Part shown: positions 1 through 12,028 of the stretch, piece by piece
Layout: each line of letters starts with the position of its first letter
Numbering within the stretch: position 1 is the first letter of the stretch
Assembly (NCBI GenBank): GCA_026545765.1
Contig: CM048844.1
Span: 19,414,237 to 19,478,236, forward strand
Direction: 5' to 3'
Length of the DNA stretch: 64,000 nucleotides
From: Plantago major
Lineage: Eukaryota; Streptophyta; Magnoliopsida; Lamiales; Plantaginaceae
Translations under genes and position numbers: made by a program
Notes under the pieces: model-generated
Told to the model about the DNA's origin: nothing
Database searches by the model: none
The model's input: only the letters and a program-made list of their open reading frames with translations

Positions 1-2448
1 TCTTAGCCTAGTTCGTCCGAGCGGCGAAGGCAGTAAAGACGGGGTATGCCCCGGGTTTTTTGTAGTAGTGTGCCTTCGGTCCTGAAAACGATGTTGTCTT
101 TTTTGCTCATCATCTTTTTGTAAAACCATATATCCGACTTGATGAATGTTGTTGGTTCGGGCCCCTTGGTGGCTCGGAACTATTTTTGTCACTGAAATAC
201 TAATGTTGCTGTTTACATTCTTGCGCGTTTAATTTCGTATTTGCTTAGTAACTCGTCAACTCTCGTAAATTCGGATAGTGGGTTCGGACCTTTGAGATTC
301 ATACCGCCAGAACGTTAATTTGCCTGATGCAAATTCTCTTGTGCGGGTCTTGGGGGACGATCAACCATTGTGCCCATCCGAATCGGAATCTTTAATAGAA
401 ATAAACCGGATCACGAACGGTTCGGAGCCGCGTCTTAGAGTGACAAGGCTTGCGAGAAAGAGAATTTCCTTGCATCGTGGTAAGTAGCGTCGATTCGGAC
501 GTTGACTTGGTGTGTCATCCCGAGTCATACAGACTTGTGAGAGGGTGAGAAGATGATCAGTATTAAGTATAGGGTGACTCTATACGAATCACAGTTGCTT
601 CGGATGTTGTCATGTCAGCCCCGAGCTGATACGTTCGAGTGAGGAACTTAGTCAATGTGCCTGACCGTATGGATGGATTATTGGGTTGGGCCAATGGAAG
701 CCGAAGAGCCAGGCCCATGTTCGGCCCAAGCCCATTTCCGGTAGCTAGCTGGGACATGTGTCCGCTTCTAATTGGTCCTCTCTTTCTATATATACCTTTG
801 CTTTGTACGGCTTTTCATTAGGACATTTTCTCCCTTTTATAGTAACCAAAGGTCCGGAGCTCGAGTCCGAGCGGCTGGTGAGCATGTTTATGCCATCACT
901 CTTGCGCGTGATCTTGTCCCAAGGGTTTCTCCGATGCTTCGTAAGTCTACCCGGGTTGGTTCACGGTGAGATTTTTGGAATTTAAATTGCTCGGAAAGCC
1001 AGCCTCGGATCTTCGAGGATACGGTCCGTGCCGAGTGAGGCCTGAAATCTTTGCCAATCAATTCCTCTGATCGTCAGGCTAATCTTCTTTCTCCGGGGCT
1101 GTCGTCTATATTCGTGACTTTTAGCCCCGGAGAGGTAGATTAGCTGGATGGTTTGGGGATCTTCAAATAGTTGTTTTTGAACCTCAATGCATCCGAGGCA
1201 TTCCGCTCTGGGTATGTGCCGGGACATAAGTCGGCATAATTGGTTTGGTAGAATCCTTCCAAGATTTCGTGGTTCGTCGTAAAAACCGCCGAGATGTTGG
1301 AAGGCTTTCTACCAATCCTGCCGTGTCTAGTTGTTCGCTTCTCGGATTGAGGAGATGTATCCCTTTAGTAGGTCTTTTAGCTCGTCCTTGAAGATACGTA
1401 TCCGAAGCGGTTGTTCATTGGTGACTTTGTTTCCGATTGGAGGCTCGAGGAGCTACTTGCACTCGGAAAGGAGTCCCAGCGATCTTGAGCTTGTTTGGAG
1501 TCGGATCATGGGGGACTTCCGGAAGTAATCTTTCTGGTAACTCGTTTGTCTCACACCTAAGATCTTTCGTCCGAGCAGCTCGGCTTTGTTGGTGGCTGCG
1601 TTCCAGAATTGAAGGCTCGAGGGAGAGACTTGCAATTCTGGGACGGAGTTCCTGACTATGCCGGTCTTGTTGGGACTTGGACCAACGGGAGCCTCCGGAG
1701 TGACTTGGGTTAATCCGACTATCCGGGTTGGTCGCCTTCCAAATACTCTGAATCTGGGATGTATTTATAGTATTTGGTAAGAGGCGATCCGGATTGTTAT
1801 AGTGCTTCTTGCTTGCTTCGGAGCTCTCTTTCGTTCAGAAGTGATGAAGTATCCTTTTTTGGAAGCATTGAATGGCCTCAGTTATCTCGTCCGGCTGCTG
1901 TTAGTCTTTAGATCGTCCGAAGGGGGCTTCGAAATCTTTGTCAGTTAAGCAATGAAAGTTGGGATGGAGGAATTCCTTCTTCCTTCGGAGCGCCCACAGA
2001 TAAAGTTAATAGTGCTCGGACGGGGTTTGGTTCGGTAGACTAGGGTTAATTAAGAAGCTTCACTGTAGAAGTAGAAAAGAGATAGAATAGGAGCTTGTTT
2101 TTGTAAGCTCGATTAGGGCTCTTCGGACCCTGACTTTGTAATTCTGTACTCCTGTTTTAATAAAAGCGTATTTGCCTTTGTCAAGGTCGGACACTGTTTG
2201 ATTGTGTTAATCCGATCCGGATCAGTGTATGATCTAGTTTCGGATCGAGTAGTTAAATATCTTCATGGCCTGTTCGAATCATGAGATCCGAAGGACATGA
2301 TTATTAACAATGTTTATGAAATCACAGTTGTATTGATTTGACGGAAATCGAATTACAACTTGAGGGCTTCGAGGCCTTTTCAAAAAACAAACACAAAAAA
2401 CAGATCGACAAGATAAAGGAAGGTGACAGTCGTTGCCACACTCCTTCT
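1..2448 (+). other. Non-coding region with plus-strand promoter and poly(A) signals, antisense to the gypsy element
   Basis: No open frame here is longer than about 80 codons and none is recognisable. On the plus strand there are paired GGCCCA/TGGGCC motifs around 680-730, a TATA box (TCTATATATACC, 785-796) and a poly(A)-type signal AATAAAAG at 2159-2166 followed by T-rich sequence. This looks like an old transcription unit running opposite to the neighbouring gypsy gag-pol. Elements of the Tat group of Ty3/gypsy are known to have a long region between integrase and 3' LTR, sometimes with an antisense gene, so this may be the decayed 3' part of the same element. It could also be a piece of another element. 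No copy of the 8471-9410 LTR was found here. Confidence 0.4.
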
Positions 2449-3609
2449 CTAAGTGTAAAACTTTTGGAGATTCTTGGCATTCCAAGTTCTCTTCAAGGCC
2501 CGCCCTTGCTCATCTTCTAGTTCAAAGCTTCCATTAACTCTTTCCCTAGTAACTTTGTACGGTCCTTCCCACTTGGGCTTAAGTTTCCCCACATGACTTG
2601 GTATATCGGCTCTTCTGAGGACTAAGTCTCCAACTTGTATGTCCTTGGGAAAGACACGTTTATTGTAGGCTCGAGCGGTCATGGCTTGGTACCGAAGGAT
2701 GTTGGCCAATGCCTTATCACGTTTGTCTTCAAGGAGCTCAAGGTCATAGATCCTTGCGATCTCATTATCAACTGGGTTGTATTCTTTGGATTCTCTGGTT
2801 GCCACCACCGTCTCCGAAGGATGACCGCCTCGGATCCATAGACCGGGGAGAAAGGTGTTTCTTGTGTGGCGATTGTCGCTCGATGCCCCCAAAGGACCGT
2901 CGAGATCATCCATGTTGTCTTGGGAAGTTCTCAACCTTTTCTCCAAAATTTTGACTATGGTCTTGTTGGTGGCTTCCACCTGACCATTGGCTTGGGGGTG
3001 GCCAATGGAAGTAAAGCGTTGTTCTATTTTGAAGGACTGAAGCCACTCCTTCAGTCTTGACCCAGAAAATTGTGCTCCATTGTCTGAAACTAGCACTCGT
3101 GGAAGTCCAAACCGGCAGATGATGTTCTTCCAGATGAATGTCCGAACCACCTTCGTGATGGTTGACCTTTGCTTGACTTCGCTTAGTGAAGTATTCCACT
3201 GCCACTATCAAGAACTTCTTTTGATGTGTTCCTTGCGGAAAGGGACCAACTATGTCTATGCCCCATTGATCAAATGGGCATGCTATGATTGACGGAATCA
3301 TAGGGTTGGTCGGGCGGTGTGGTATGTTGGCATAGTATTGGCAGTCTTCACAGGCGCGGGCGGTGTTGGCAGCATCTATGTCAACAACAATCAATAGTAT
3401 CCTTGCCTTATGATCTTTTGCGCCAAAGTTCTTCCTCCAGAATGACTTCCACAACTTCCGGCGTGGATTTCTTCCATCACAGTTTTTGCCTCTTGAGGAT
3501 CTAGGCACCTCATGTGAGTTCCGCTGTAGGATCTTTTGTAGAGATCTTCTTCCAAAATAAAGTATCTGTTAGCTCGACATTGAATCCTCCTGGCCTCTCT
3601 AGGATCCAC
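2449..3609 (-). pseudogene. Integrase of the gypsy polyprotein (frameshifted)
   Basis: Two overlapping frames (3609-2906 and 3150-2449) together cover the integrase. The zinc-binding cysteines are in ARACEDCQYYANIP, the first catalytic Asp in the DQWGIDIVGPFPQG segment, the second in VSDNGAQFSGSRL, and the Glu in ANGQVEATNKTI. The C-terminal part ends LKRTWNAKNLQKFYT without a chromodomain. The frame break in the catalytic core means no active product. Confidence 0.8.
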
Positions 3610-3876
3610 AGGTAAAGTACCACCTTGAGGTAACGGAATATATCAGTCATCCAGTTTCTTTCTGTGCTCAAGAGAAGCATCTGTCCGTTGGGGTTTGCCA
3701 GGGAGGATTCCGCGCGGGTCATTAGGATGACACTTCTTGTGTCCAAAGCTCCTAAGGCTGAGGCGTACTTGGAGAGGGCGTCGGCTTTTTCATTCCATTC
3801 TCTGTGAAATTGGTCAAGAGTAAATTCTTCAAAGTGCTCAACCTCTTTCTTGAGGAGCTCCAAGTATTTGATCATG

Positions 3877-5390
3877 TTAGGTCCTTTGGTGGTAAAGGAC
3901 CCGGAGAACTGAGATTGTATGCAATGCAGTCATGTAGGCTTTGATCCTTTTTACCTGAAGGGCTTTCGCCATTCTTAGGCCGGTGATAAGTGCTTCATAT
4001 TCGGCCTCATTGTTCGTCACCTTAAAATTGAGGGTGATGGCGTACTCTAGCTTGGCTCCTTCAGGACTTTCAAGGAAAATTCCTATTCCTCCCAACCGTC
4101 CGGTTGATGATCCGTCCACTTGTAATGTCCAACATTCTTTGTTTCTTTCCTTACCTCCCGAAGTGGGAGTGAGTGCTTTCTCAACCTCCTGCTTCTTGTC
4201 GGAAGATGCAGTTGTCGAGGTATTGAGTTCTTCGTCCAAGAGAAACATGTGCCTTACTCTCAGTGAATCATCCATAGGTTGGTGATACTTAGTCATAAGC
4301 TGGATGCTACCTCTATGTGTCTCTTCTGCTTCTTTCTCTCCACTTGATTCCTTGATTTGGGCTATCACCACATGACTAGCCTTTTCCTGGGAGTTTTCGT
4401 TCTCCTCTTACGCTTTCTGGATAGTCTACTGTGAAGTCGGCGTAACTTGCGCTTTCTTGGCGGATGGGGCTTGATACCCAATATCATATTCACTTAGCTC
4501 AATAGCCCATTTGACAGTATACCGATCCGGTTTGTCCAAGACATGTTTGAGTGGCTCATTTGTAAGGACCACAATCCGATGCGACTTGAAGTAAGGCTTC
4601 GGCGCGATGCGATCAAAACTAGTGCGAAGGAGCTTTTCAACCTTGACATATCGGCCTCCGAGCGCAAGGGCTTTGCTCAAGTAGTAAATTGGTAAATGCT
4701 CGTTGTCTTGTATCCGTATCGATCTGAACTCATTGCTTCATCGGTGGTGGCCAAATAGAGGTAAAGAGTTTCACTCCATGGGTTTAGACAAAAGGCGTGA
4801 GAGGTGATACTTTTCAAGTTTTCAGGCCTCTTCACACTCCTTTGTCCATTCGAACTTAGTTCCTTTTCGTAAGATCTTAAAGAAGGAAGGTTCTTCTCGG
4901 CGGATCTTGAGATAAACGGCTCAATGCCATCACCTTTCCTAGAAGCTTCGAACTTCATTGTGGTCTTGGTAGATCTATGATTGCCTTTATTTTCTCCGGG
5001 TTAGCATTGATGCCTCTTTCGTGACCATGTAACCAAGGAATTTTCCTCCTTTCACCCCGAAGTGCACTTTTCGAGTTCACTTCATTCCGTATTTAGGAGA
5101 ATAGAAAAACAATTGTTAAGGTGTTCGACGTGTTCCTCTTGGTCTTGCTTTTCACAAGCATGTCATCCATAGACTTCCATGGTTTTACCCAATTCTTCCT
5201 TGAACATCTTATTTACCAGTTGGTAAGTAGCTCCTGCATTTTTCAGCCAAAGGGCATGACCTTGAAGCAATAGACCCCTCGGCAAAGAATGCCGTTTCTT
5301 GATGTCTTCTTGAGCCATCCCGATTTGGTAGAAGCCTTGATATGCATCCATGAAGCTTAGAAGCGCACATCCTGCGATGGAATCAACCAA
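3877..5390 (-). pseudogene. Reverse transcriptase and RNase H of the gypsy polyprotein (fragmented)
   Basis: RT pieces are visible at 5390-5163 (FMDAYQGFYQI and KNAGATYQLVNKMF). The frame breaks at 5163, exactly where the catalytic YVDD motif should be read, because bases are missing there. Further RT and connection pieces lie at 4958-4426 (IELSEYDIGYQ). A plant-retroelement RNase H follows at 4371-3877 (WTLQVDGSS ... TNNEAEYEALITGLRMA). Several frameshifts separate the pieces, so no enzyme can be made. Confidence 0.8.
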
Positions 5391-5880
5391 TTTGGTCTAT
5401 GCGTGGCAATGGATAGGGATCCTTTGGACAAAATTTGTTGAGTCTAGTGAAGTCATTGCACATTCTCCACTTTCCCGGAGCTTTTCGACGAGGACCACAT
5501 TACGGACCAATCGAGTATGTCGACTTCTTCGATATGACCGCTTTCATCAACTTGTCAACCTCCCTGCTATGATAGCATCCTCATGGTCCAAAGTCTTTCC
5601 TCTTTTCGGATGTAATCGACGTCGGATCCATGTTCGACGGTGAATCGCGATCCTCGTCTATCCCTTGAGATCATCTGCTCCAAGCAAAGATGTCGCGATT
5701 ATCCGAAGGCAAGTGATGAGCTTCACTCTGCCGTACTCATCTCCGTTCCAATCCGAGTTGTTCTTTTCGAGTCTCCTTCGACCAGTTGGACCTCTTTCAA
5801 GGCTTCATGGGATTCTATTCTAGCTGTCTTGGGGAACTTCTCTCTGAGCGACCCAATACCGATTTCTTCCTTTGGTGGCG

Positions 5881-6549
5881 TTAGAGTAATGGAAGAATGG
5901 CTACGAGGGCCCTTAGTGACCGAAAGGACAGTCGTGGCCCTCCGTTGACATGATGTAGCACTCCTGTTCTTCTAACGTTGCCCATTTCTTCTCCCACGTC
6001 GTTAGTCGGAAACTTTACCCTGTTGTGTAAGGGAGAAGCAATTGCTCTGAATTGGTTAAGTCCCGGGCGGCCCAAGATCACGTTATAGTCGAAGGTGCTA
6101 TCTACTACCACAAAGAGGATAGTCTTGGTCACCCTTGTCGGAAAGGTGCCCATAGAGACTTGTAGTGATATACTTCCAATGGGGCGTACTACAGATCCTC
6201 CAAAACCTACCAATGAAGTGTACACTCGTCCATATTGTATTTGCCCCAGGTGCATTTGCTCCACGGTCCTTTTGGATATGACGTTGGAGGAGCTTCCTGT
6301 GTCGATTAGTACCTTGTTGACCTTGTAAGTGGCAATCACTAGAGAAACAACCAAAGGGACATCGGGGTCCTTGAGATCTCCTCCGCCAGACGTTGGTGGG
6401 GGGATCTCGCTATCGTCAAAGGTAATTGCATTTGTGCCTTTCGAGTGGTGGACCGTAAGCTCATCGTTGTTTCTCAAGTGTTGCGGTCCTTTCCCTTGCA
6501 TTTCGCTATCTCCCCGTTGGTCCTCCTGCAATGGCGTTGATAAATCCAA
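5881..6549 (-). pseudogene. Aspartic protease region of the gypsy polyprotein
   Basis: This open stretch holds the retropepsin active site as IDTGSSSNVIS and the downstream YNVILGRPGLNQF segment typical of plant gypsy proteases. The protease cuts the Gag-Pol polyprotein. It lies between the zinc-knuckle piece and RT in the correct order. The frame closes at 5881 and is not continuous with gag or RT. Confidence 0.8.
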
Positions 6550-6569
6550 CGTAAGGGAGGTTCTCCATT

Positions 6570-8419
6570 TCAGATCTTCGCGGTACCCTTGGTATCTTTG
6601 GGCATGCCGAGGTGGGATTTCCTTGGAGGTGGTGGTAAAGATCCTGTCGGAGGTTCGGAATCACGCTCCTCTCTTCTCTGCTCATTCTTTCTATGCCTGG
6701 AGGGTTCTTCTTCACCTATTGGTTCTTTCAACTTCCCACTTCTCACTAGTCTTTCGATTTCTGTCTTCAACTGGATGCAATCCTCAGTCGGGTGACCTTT
6801 CTTCTTGTGGAACCTACAGTAGTCTTTAGAAAATTTACTCTTCTTCTTTGCTCTGATGTGTTTAGGCCATTGTATATCTAAGTCCTTCTCAACAATAGAA
6901 GCCAAGATGTCGGATCTTGGTGCATTGGCGAGTATACTCGGCGTATCTCCTAGGTGGAGTTCTTTCTCTACGGAATTCTTTCCTGTCCCTGAGATCTCCT
7001 TTTTGCTCGAACTTCCCTTGACGAGGAGGGAGTTCCTGTCGTACTTGTTCTTTCCCCTTCTTTATTCCTGCTCTTATCGGGACATTTCTTCGGTAATCTT
7101 CTCCATACAAGACTCCTTCGCAGATATCTTCCAGGTACTTTTCAGTGGTGATTTCTTCGTTGGAAAGCTTCCTTCTAAGCTCATCATTATAAGTGTTAGC
7201 ATATAGGTGTCGAACCCGCTCTTTGATGCTATGAGGCTCTACCTGTCGTACTTCAGCGTTGAAGCGGTCAAGGAAGGTTCTAAGGTCCTCATGCTCTTTC
7301 TGGATTATGCCTGCCAGGTGCTCAACTGACCTCTTCCTTTTCTTTGCTTTCTCAAACCTTTTCAAGAAAAGGGAGGCGACGTCCGCATAAGATCTGATGG
7401 AACCATTAGGTAGTGAGGTCCACCAATCCATTGCTTCTCCAAAGAGTGTGGTGGAAAAGTTGAGAGCTTTCATGTTGTCGTTGAGTCCATTGCTTTCCAT
7501 TTTACTTTCGTATCTAGTAAGATGCCCTACAGGGCAAGTATCTCCATAGTAATGCTCAAGGTTTGGAATAACGCAGTCGGGGCGCTTTCTTTCTCTTCTG
7601 ATCTCATCGCACAGAGGGTTGGGAGTTTTAACTACCACCTTCTCATGTGCTTTGACCATCTTGCTCAAGGTGGCAATTTGTGTTTCCAAGGCCTTCTGTT
7701 GGAGGTAGATCTTTTCAGCTGTCAGTCTTTCACCAGTTCTGGGGTTGATAGCTACATCTGGAGGAAGATCACCGATTGGAACTATCGGGATGCTTTCCGC
7801 CATTTGATCTCTTGGCGCTTGTTGTTGAGCTCCTCGCTGACTGGTTCCCACTTCGTCTACTCGTGGCACTTCTGGACTTCTCCCTCGTTGTCCATGAGAA
7901 GCAGCGGCCCTCCTGTTAAGAAGGTTCCTTAGATCTTCCGGTTGAGCTTGTTCCCCCAGTCGTTATTGGATGGGACGGTGCTCATTTCTTGATTGATGAG
8001 TTCGACTTGTCTTGGGATTGCCAAAGGTGGAGTGGTGAGGAGGTGGAGGTTGTTCGATCCAAAGCATCCTTGAATAGTGGTGAGTAAGAGGCAAACCGAT
8101 TCTCATTCATCCCAAACTCACTAGGAATGATCGTCCCATTCGGGAGGGTAAAGTTTCTTCCTGGAGGAGGACCATGTGTTCCTGACGGAGGAACCTGTCC
8201 TTCGTCCCCAAGTGTCTGGATCCTTACTGGTGGATTAGTGGCTCTTTCCTCGCCAGAAGAAAGACTAGCGGTATGGCCATCACTTGGATCATCTATTACT
8301 TCTCTTGTTGAAACTCTTGCTACCCCACCTCTTCTAGTGAGAGGTCTTCCCCTTTGTCTTGGAGCAGGCGTACCAATGGCAGTGGCGTTGGTTCTTGTGG
8401 ACCTTCTTGTTCTTGCCAT
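6570..8419 (-). pseudogene. gag of the gypsy element (frameshifted)
   Basis: The first ATG after the primer-binding site is at 8419 and opens a basic N-terminal stretch (start MARTRRSTR) read to 7982. A second open stretch (7869-6889) holds the retrotransposon gag capsid domain (key region AMDWWTSLPNGSIRSY; then the FLDRFNAEVRQV segment). A third, frame-shifted piece (6905-6570) carries the zinc-knuckle-like motif YCRFHKKKGHPTEDC. Gag builds the virus-like particle and packages the RNA. At least two frame breaks make it non-functional. Confidence 0.8.
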
Positions 8420-8451
8420 TACTGAAGAGAACGGGACTTTTTGTAAAGATT

Positions 8452-8468
8452 CCCACAGACGGCGCCAA
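8452..8468 (-). promoter_or_regulatory. Primer-binding site of the gypsy element
   Basis: Minus-strand sequence TGGCGCCGTCTGTGGGA starts two bases after the LTR end. TGGCGCC is the usual start of primer-binding sites in plant Ty3/gypsy elements. It fixes the LTR border at 8471 and the minus-strand orientation. Confidence 0.75.
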
Positions 8469-8470
8469 AA

Positions 8471-9410
8471 TGTTGAGGGTGTAACTCCCCAACTACTTAG
8501 ATTTATTTCAACTCCACTAATGGGTGCCAAGGTAAGAAGCTCCTTGCTAGGTAAGGACCAATGCGTAAGAACCAGCGACCAACTACTTGATGAGACACGC
8601 ACACTTGAGGGGGGTTAGTGCCCGGTTTGCTAAGTGTCAAACCGGGATGAGACTTTACCCGAGAGTGACTGAAGATCAACTCTGTATAATGCTCGGGATT
8701 AGGGTCGTGAAGTGACTTGTAAGATGACTTACTTGATCTTGTGGGGATGTGTGCCTTTTTATAGGCTATCATCAAAATGGAGGGGTTGCTAGGATTGCGC
8801 CATGTGTACGGCCAGGATTGAGCCACCAATGCTAATATGAGGCCCATAGCCCAATAATGAAGCTTTAGCCCATGCCATCTTGGGCTTTAGGGGTAGTTTA
8901 GTCATTATTGGGAGAGTTCTTGAGGATGTGACTAGTTCTGCCGAGTTCCCAGGTTCGGAGAGATGGGTTCGGACGATTGGTCCGGACCACATTTGGTTGT
9001 CAGCTGAGGAAGTTCTCCTGCCTGTCCAACTCTTCCGATTCGGAGCTCCTGGGTTCGGACATCTCACTCTTTGGTGCCCATTTGCTTGGTTGCTTTATGA
9101 GATGGTCATGCTGGATCCGAGTTGACATCCGGATCGGAGTCCTTGGGTAGGAGAGGGTACTGACTTAGCACTATGCTCCTAACCCAGAGAGGCTCGGACC
9201 AAGGTGGGTCGGACCTATGGTTCCGGGTCGGGCCTTGTAGGTCCAAATCCTTCGTCCCTTTCTTTCAATGTGGGTCGGACCATGGTTGGTCTACCCGGAT
9301 CGGACCGTTGGCTCGGACCAAAGTGTCTCGGATCCATTGGATGACTTGGGATGCCTTAGGATTCGTTCCTTGGTCCTTTATGACGGATTGGACATAATTC
9401 TGTATCAACA
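8471..9410 (-). repeat. 5' LTR of the gypsy element
   Basis: On the plus strand this 940 bp block begins TGTTGAGGGT and ends TGTATCAACA, giving TG...CA ends with a short inverted TGTTGA/TCAACA. On the minus strand a TATA box (CCTATAAAAAGG, 8754-8765) lies about 285 bp before the LTR end, as expected for a U3 promoter. The primer-binding site follows directly at 8470. The block is rich in TCGGACC/GGTCCGA words. Confidence 0.8.
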
Positions 9411-10560
9411 GTTTAATTTGTCGAACATGTTCAATTTTTATCCTCGTAATGTATAACTTTTATGCTTGTTGTGGTTAAGGTTTATTTGATTAGATGATTC
9501 ATGGAAGCATTCTAATATCCAATGGAGAAAATGGTGAACCCCCTAATACATGAAACACGAATTCAGGTTATTATACAAAAAGGTAAAGGTTGTAAAGGTT
9601 ATTGTAAGTGTACCGCTGTAAAGGTTCTATCCTTACATATAAACTTTAGCATAAACACACAATAACCTAAAACATTTTAAACATAAACCTTAACCATTTT
9701 TCAAAAGAACCTTAACCATTTTTAAAATAACCTTAACAATTTTTCTAAAATTAACCCTATACATAAAATAGTGAAGCCTAAAAACCCCCGACATATGAAA
9801 ACACCCTTATGGTCTGACGCCTTATGGTTGAGGATGGGTACCCTAAGCCCTAATTAAGGGTTTATCGGGGTTACTGAAGCATTTTAAAACCCTATGGAGA
9901 AAATGGTGAACCCAAAATGAAACAAATTCAGGTTATCATATAGAAAGGTAAAGGTTTAAACATTACCTTGTAACGGTTATATCATTACATTAAAACCTTA
10001 GCACCAACACACAACAACCTAAAACGTTTTAAACATAAACCTTAACCATTTTTTGAAAGAGGTTAAGGTTTCTTGTAAAATGCTTACGGTTTCAGTAAAA
10101 GATAGGTTGTATTGAAGATAGGTTAAGGTTTATGTTATAAATCCAGGTTATTATACAGAAATGTTTAAAGATTTAAGTGTAACCGTGTAAAGGTTCTATC
10201 ATTACATATAAACCTTAGCATGGACACAAGATAACCTAAAACATTTTAAAGATAAACCTTAACCAGTTTTCAAAAGAACCTCAACCACTAGTACTTAACT
10301 AGATTAACGTTGAAAAATATCTTACGCCCTTAATTATTAAGGGTTTGTCATGAGTTATTGAAGCATTCTAAAACCCTGTGGAGGAAATAGTGAACCCTAA
10401 CACATATGAAACACACATTAATGTTATTATACAGAAGGATAAAGGTTTAAGTGTAACCCTGTAAAGGTTCTATCATTGCATATAAAACTTGGCAGAAACA
10501 CATAATAACCTAAAACATTATACACGTAAACATTAACCATCTTTCAAGAGAATCTTAAAA
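9411..10560. repeat. Degenerate tandem repeats, AT-rich
   Basis: Related blocks recur with drift. Full units start near 9507, 9876 and 10346 (spacing about 370 and 470 bp; words GGAGAAAATGGTGAACCC, CAGGTTATTATA, GTAAAGGTT, ACCTTAACCA), and a partial one lies near 10138. Each unit carries GTAAAGG, then ATAAACCTTAGCA, then ACAATAACCTAAAAC. Short telomere-like words (CCCTAA) occur but no real telomere array. No coding sense was seen. Confidence 0.7.
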
Positions 10561-11640
10561 ATTACATATACCCCCTATTAGATACCGTTGTCTCATTTGG
10601 GTACCCGTTAGTGTAACAATTACATCCAGGTCCAAAAAGCTAATTTTTTGTTGATCAACCTTAGATTATAGACAAACCAAACTAGCCTTAGTTATTTTCT
10701 AAAATTTTCTAATCCCCCCCCCCCCCCCCCCCACACACATATTTATTACTTTGTAATGTTGGAATAATTTTTATTTACAATAATAATTATTTGAATTATT
10801 TGGTACTTCTCTTTTATAAACTTTTTAAGGAATACATTTGAACCATTTTTGTGTTTCGTTCAGCGTGTGTATGTATATTCAAGTTTGCTCACGAGCATCC
10901 AAATTAAATTAAGGGCCCTTAAATTAATAATTATTTTCTAAAAGAATATTTATTTTATTATTGTTATTTAATTAAGTACATGCTATACTAATAAGATTTT
11001 CAAATGCTAATATGTACATTTTTTTAACAAAATACATGAAAAAGCTATTGTACAAAATGATTTTTAGAAACAATACTTATATATAAAATGTACTACATAG
11101 TGCTCGATATTCGGCCAACGTAATATAAATTAACACGTATATACTTATAGTGAAAAAATCTGAAATAAAGAGATAAAATGGCAAGTTTTGGTGTATAAAT
11201 AGCCTCCAATTAACTTCCAAACGACTATTTTTTTTTTTTTTAAATAACGGTCATAATTCAATTACATGTAAGTATATAGAAGTTCAGGTTTAATTACATA
11301 GAAGTCCACATGTGTCATGCACGTGACAGCGATAAGTTAAGGCTGATTGGCAATTTCTAAAAGCCGATAATTGAACGGGGAAAAATGGACTTTCCAGCTT
11401 TTAAATCGCCAAAAGTCAAATTCGTGGACTTATATGTAATTGATTTTTATCTAACTGGATTTGAATGTTATTGTTCCACTAGCGGGTACGAAATCTAACA
11501 TGAAGTTCATATGTAATTTATTTATTGATAATAATGAAAAAAGCTCATTGGGTTTATAGGAACCCGTGTAGAACTCGGGATGGAAGTCACTACAAAATAA
11601 ACTACTACCAATGCTAAACTTGCCATACAAGTTCATCCAC
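10561..11640. other. Intergenic spacer
   Basis: AT-rich sequence with no recognisable gene or element. It contains a homopolymer run of 19 C at 10714-10732 followed by CACACA, and an A/T-rich stretch to about 11270. I see nothing else here. Confidence 0.6.
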
Positions 11641-11642
11641 TC

Positions 11643-11650
11643 ATATAAAT
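11643..11650 (+). promoter_or_regulatory. TATA box of the candidate small-peptide gene
   Basis: TATAAATA lies 88 bp before the ATG at 11731, a normal spacing for a plant promoter with a leader of about 50-60 nt. It supports the reading of a gene start here but is not proof. Confidence 0.4.
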
Positions 11651-11730
11651 AAGAGGATACACAAGATTCTCTTGCTCCATTTACATACAACTATACAACT
11701 AAGAGATCTTGCAGATGGTTAGATACTCTC

Positions 11731-12028
11731 ATGTTTCTACTTTCTACCCTTCTCCTTCGTGAACTCTTCTGCTTCCTTTTTGTTCAACTTTTGTCTGGCC
11801 CCGTCTGCATTTGCCATGATGGATATTCTAGTTTTGCTCAGGTAATTTACTCAGATCCTCTCTTGCACTGCTAAGCACATCTGCCTTCATCTGTCTTCCT
11901 TTGGAATCCCTAAAGTTCTCCTTTCCATTTGTATGTAGGCTTCTTCAATTCTGAAAGTTTTACCAACTCTAGTAAAGCAACAAGAAACTGATCCCAGTTT
12001 ATATCAAACTTGTTAGAATATGTTTAGG
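11731..12028 (+). CDS. Candidate small secreted peptide gene, stop codon displaced by an insertion
   Basis: I do not recognise this gene. Exon 1 (11731-11841) codes 37 residues starting MFLLSTLLL with a long hydrophobic segment that looks like a signal peptide, followed by two Cys (CICHDGYSS). A 97 bp intron (11842-11938) has GT...AG ends and a pyrimidine-rich 3' side. Exon 2 stays in frame for 24 codons (ASSILKVLPTLVKQQE ...). The copia-type insertion at 12012 falls in the stop codon: with one target copy removed, the frame closes at once as TAA. With the insertion it runs five codons into the LTR and stops at 12026-12028. Predicted length is 61 aa before and 66 aa after insertion. The TATA box, signal peptide and intron phase support it; the small size and lack of a known homologue weaken it. 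It could instead be the first exons of a longer lost gene. Confidence 0.35.

Larger units (their letters stand above)
2449..9410 (-). mobile_element. Degenerate Ty3/gypsy LTR retrotransposon (Tat-like, no chromodomain seen)
   Basis: Reading the minus strand from 9410 downwards: LTR, primer-binding site, gag, aspartic protease, reverse transcriptase, RNase H and integrase. Protease-RT-RNaseH-IN is the Ty3/gypsy order. The coding region is split into many frames by frameshifts and stops, so the copy is dead. No chromodomain follows the integrase, and the integrase and RNase H style fits the Tat/Retand branch rather than chromoviruses (a judgement by eye). Only the 5' LTR was found; the 3' LTR is either beyond the left edge of the window or lost. 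Confidence 0.9.

Noticed and set aside
9836..9870. Telomere-like CCCTAA words suggesting an interstitial telomere
   Set aside because: Only isolated single units within a different repeat; no tandem array of the telomere heptamer.
11451..11690. 79-codon minus-strand open frame
   Set aside because: No domain, overlaps the promoter of the plus-strand candidate, and has no splice or start context to support it.
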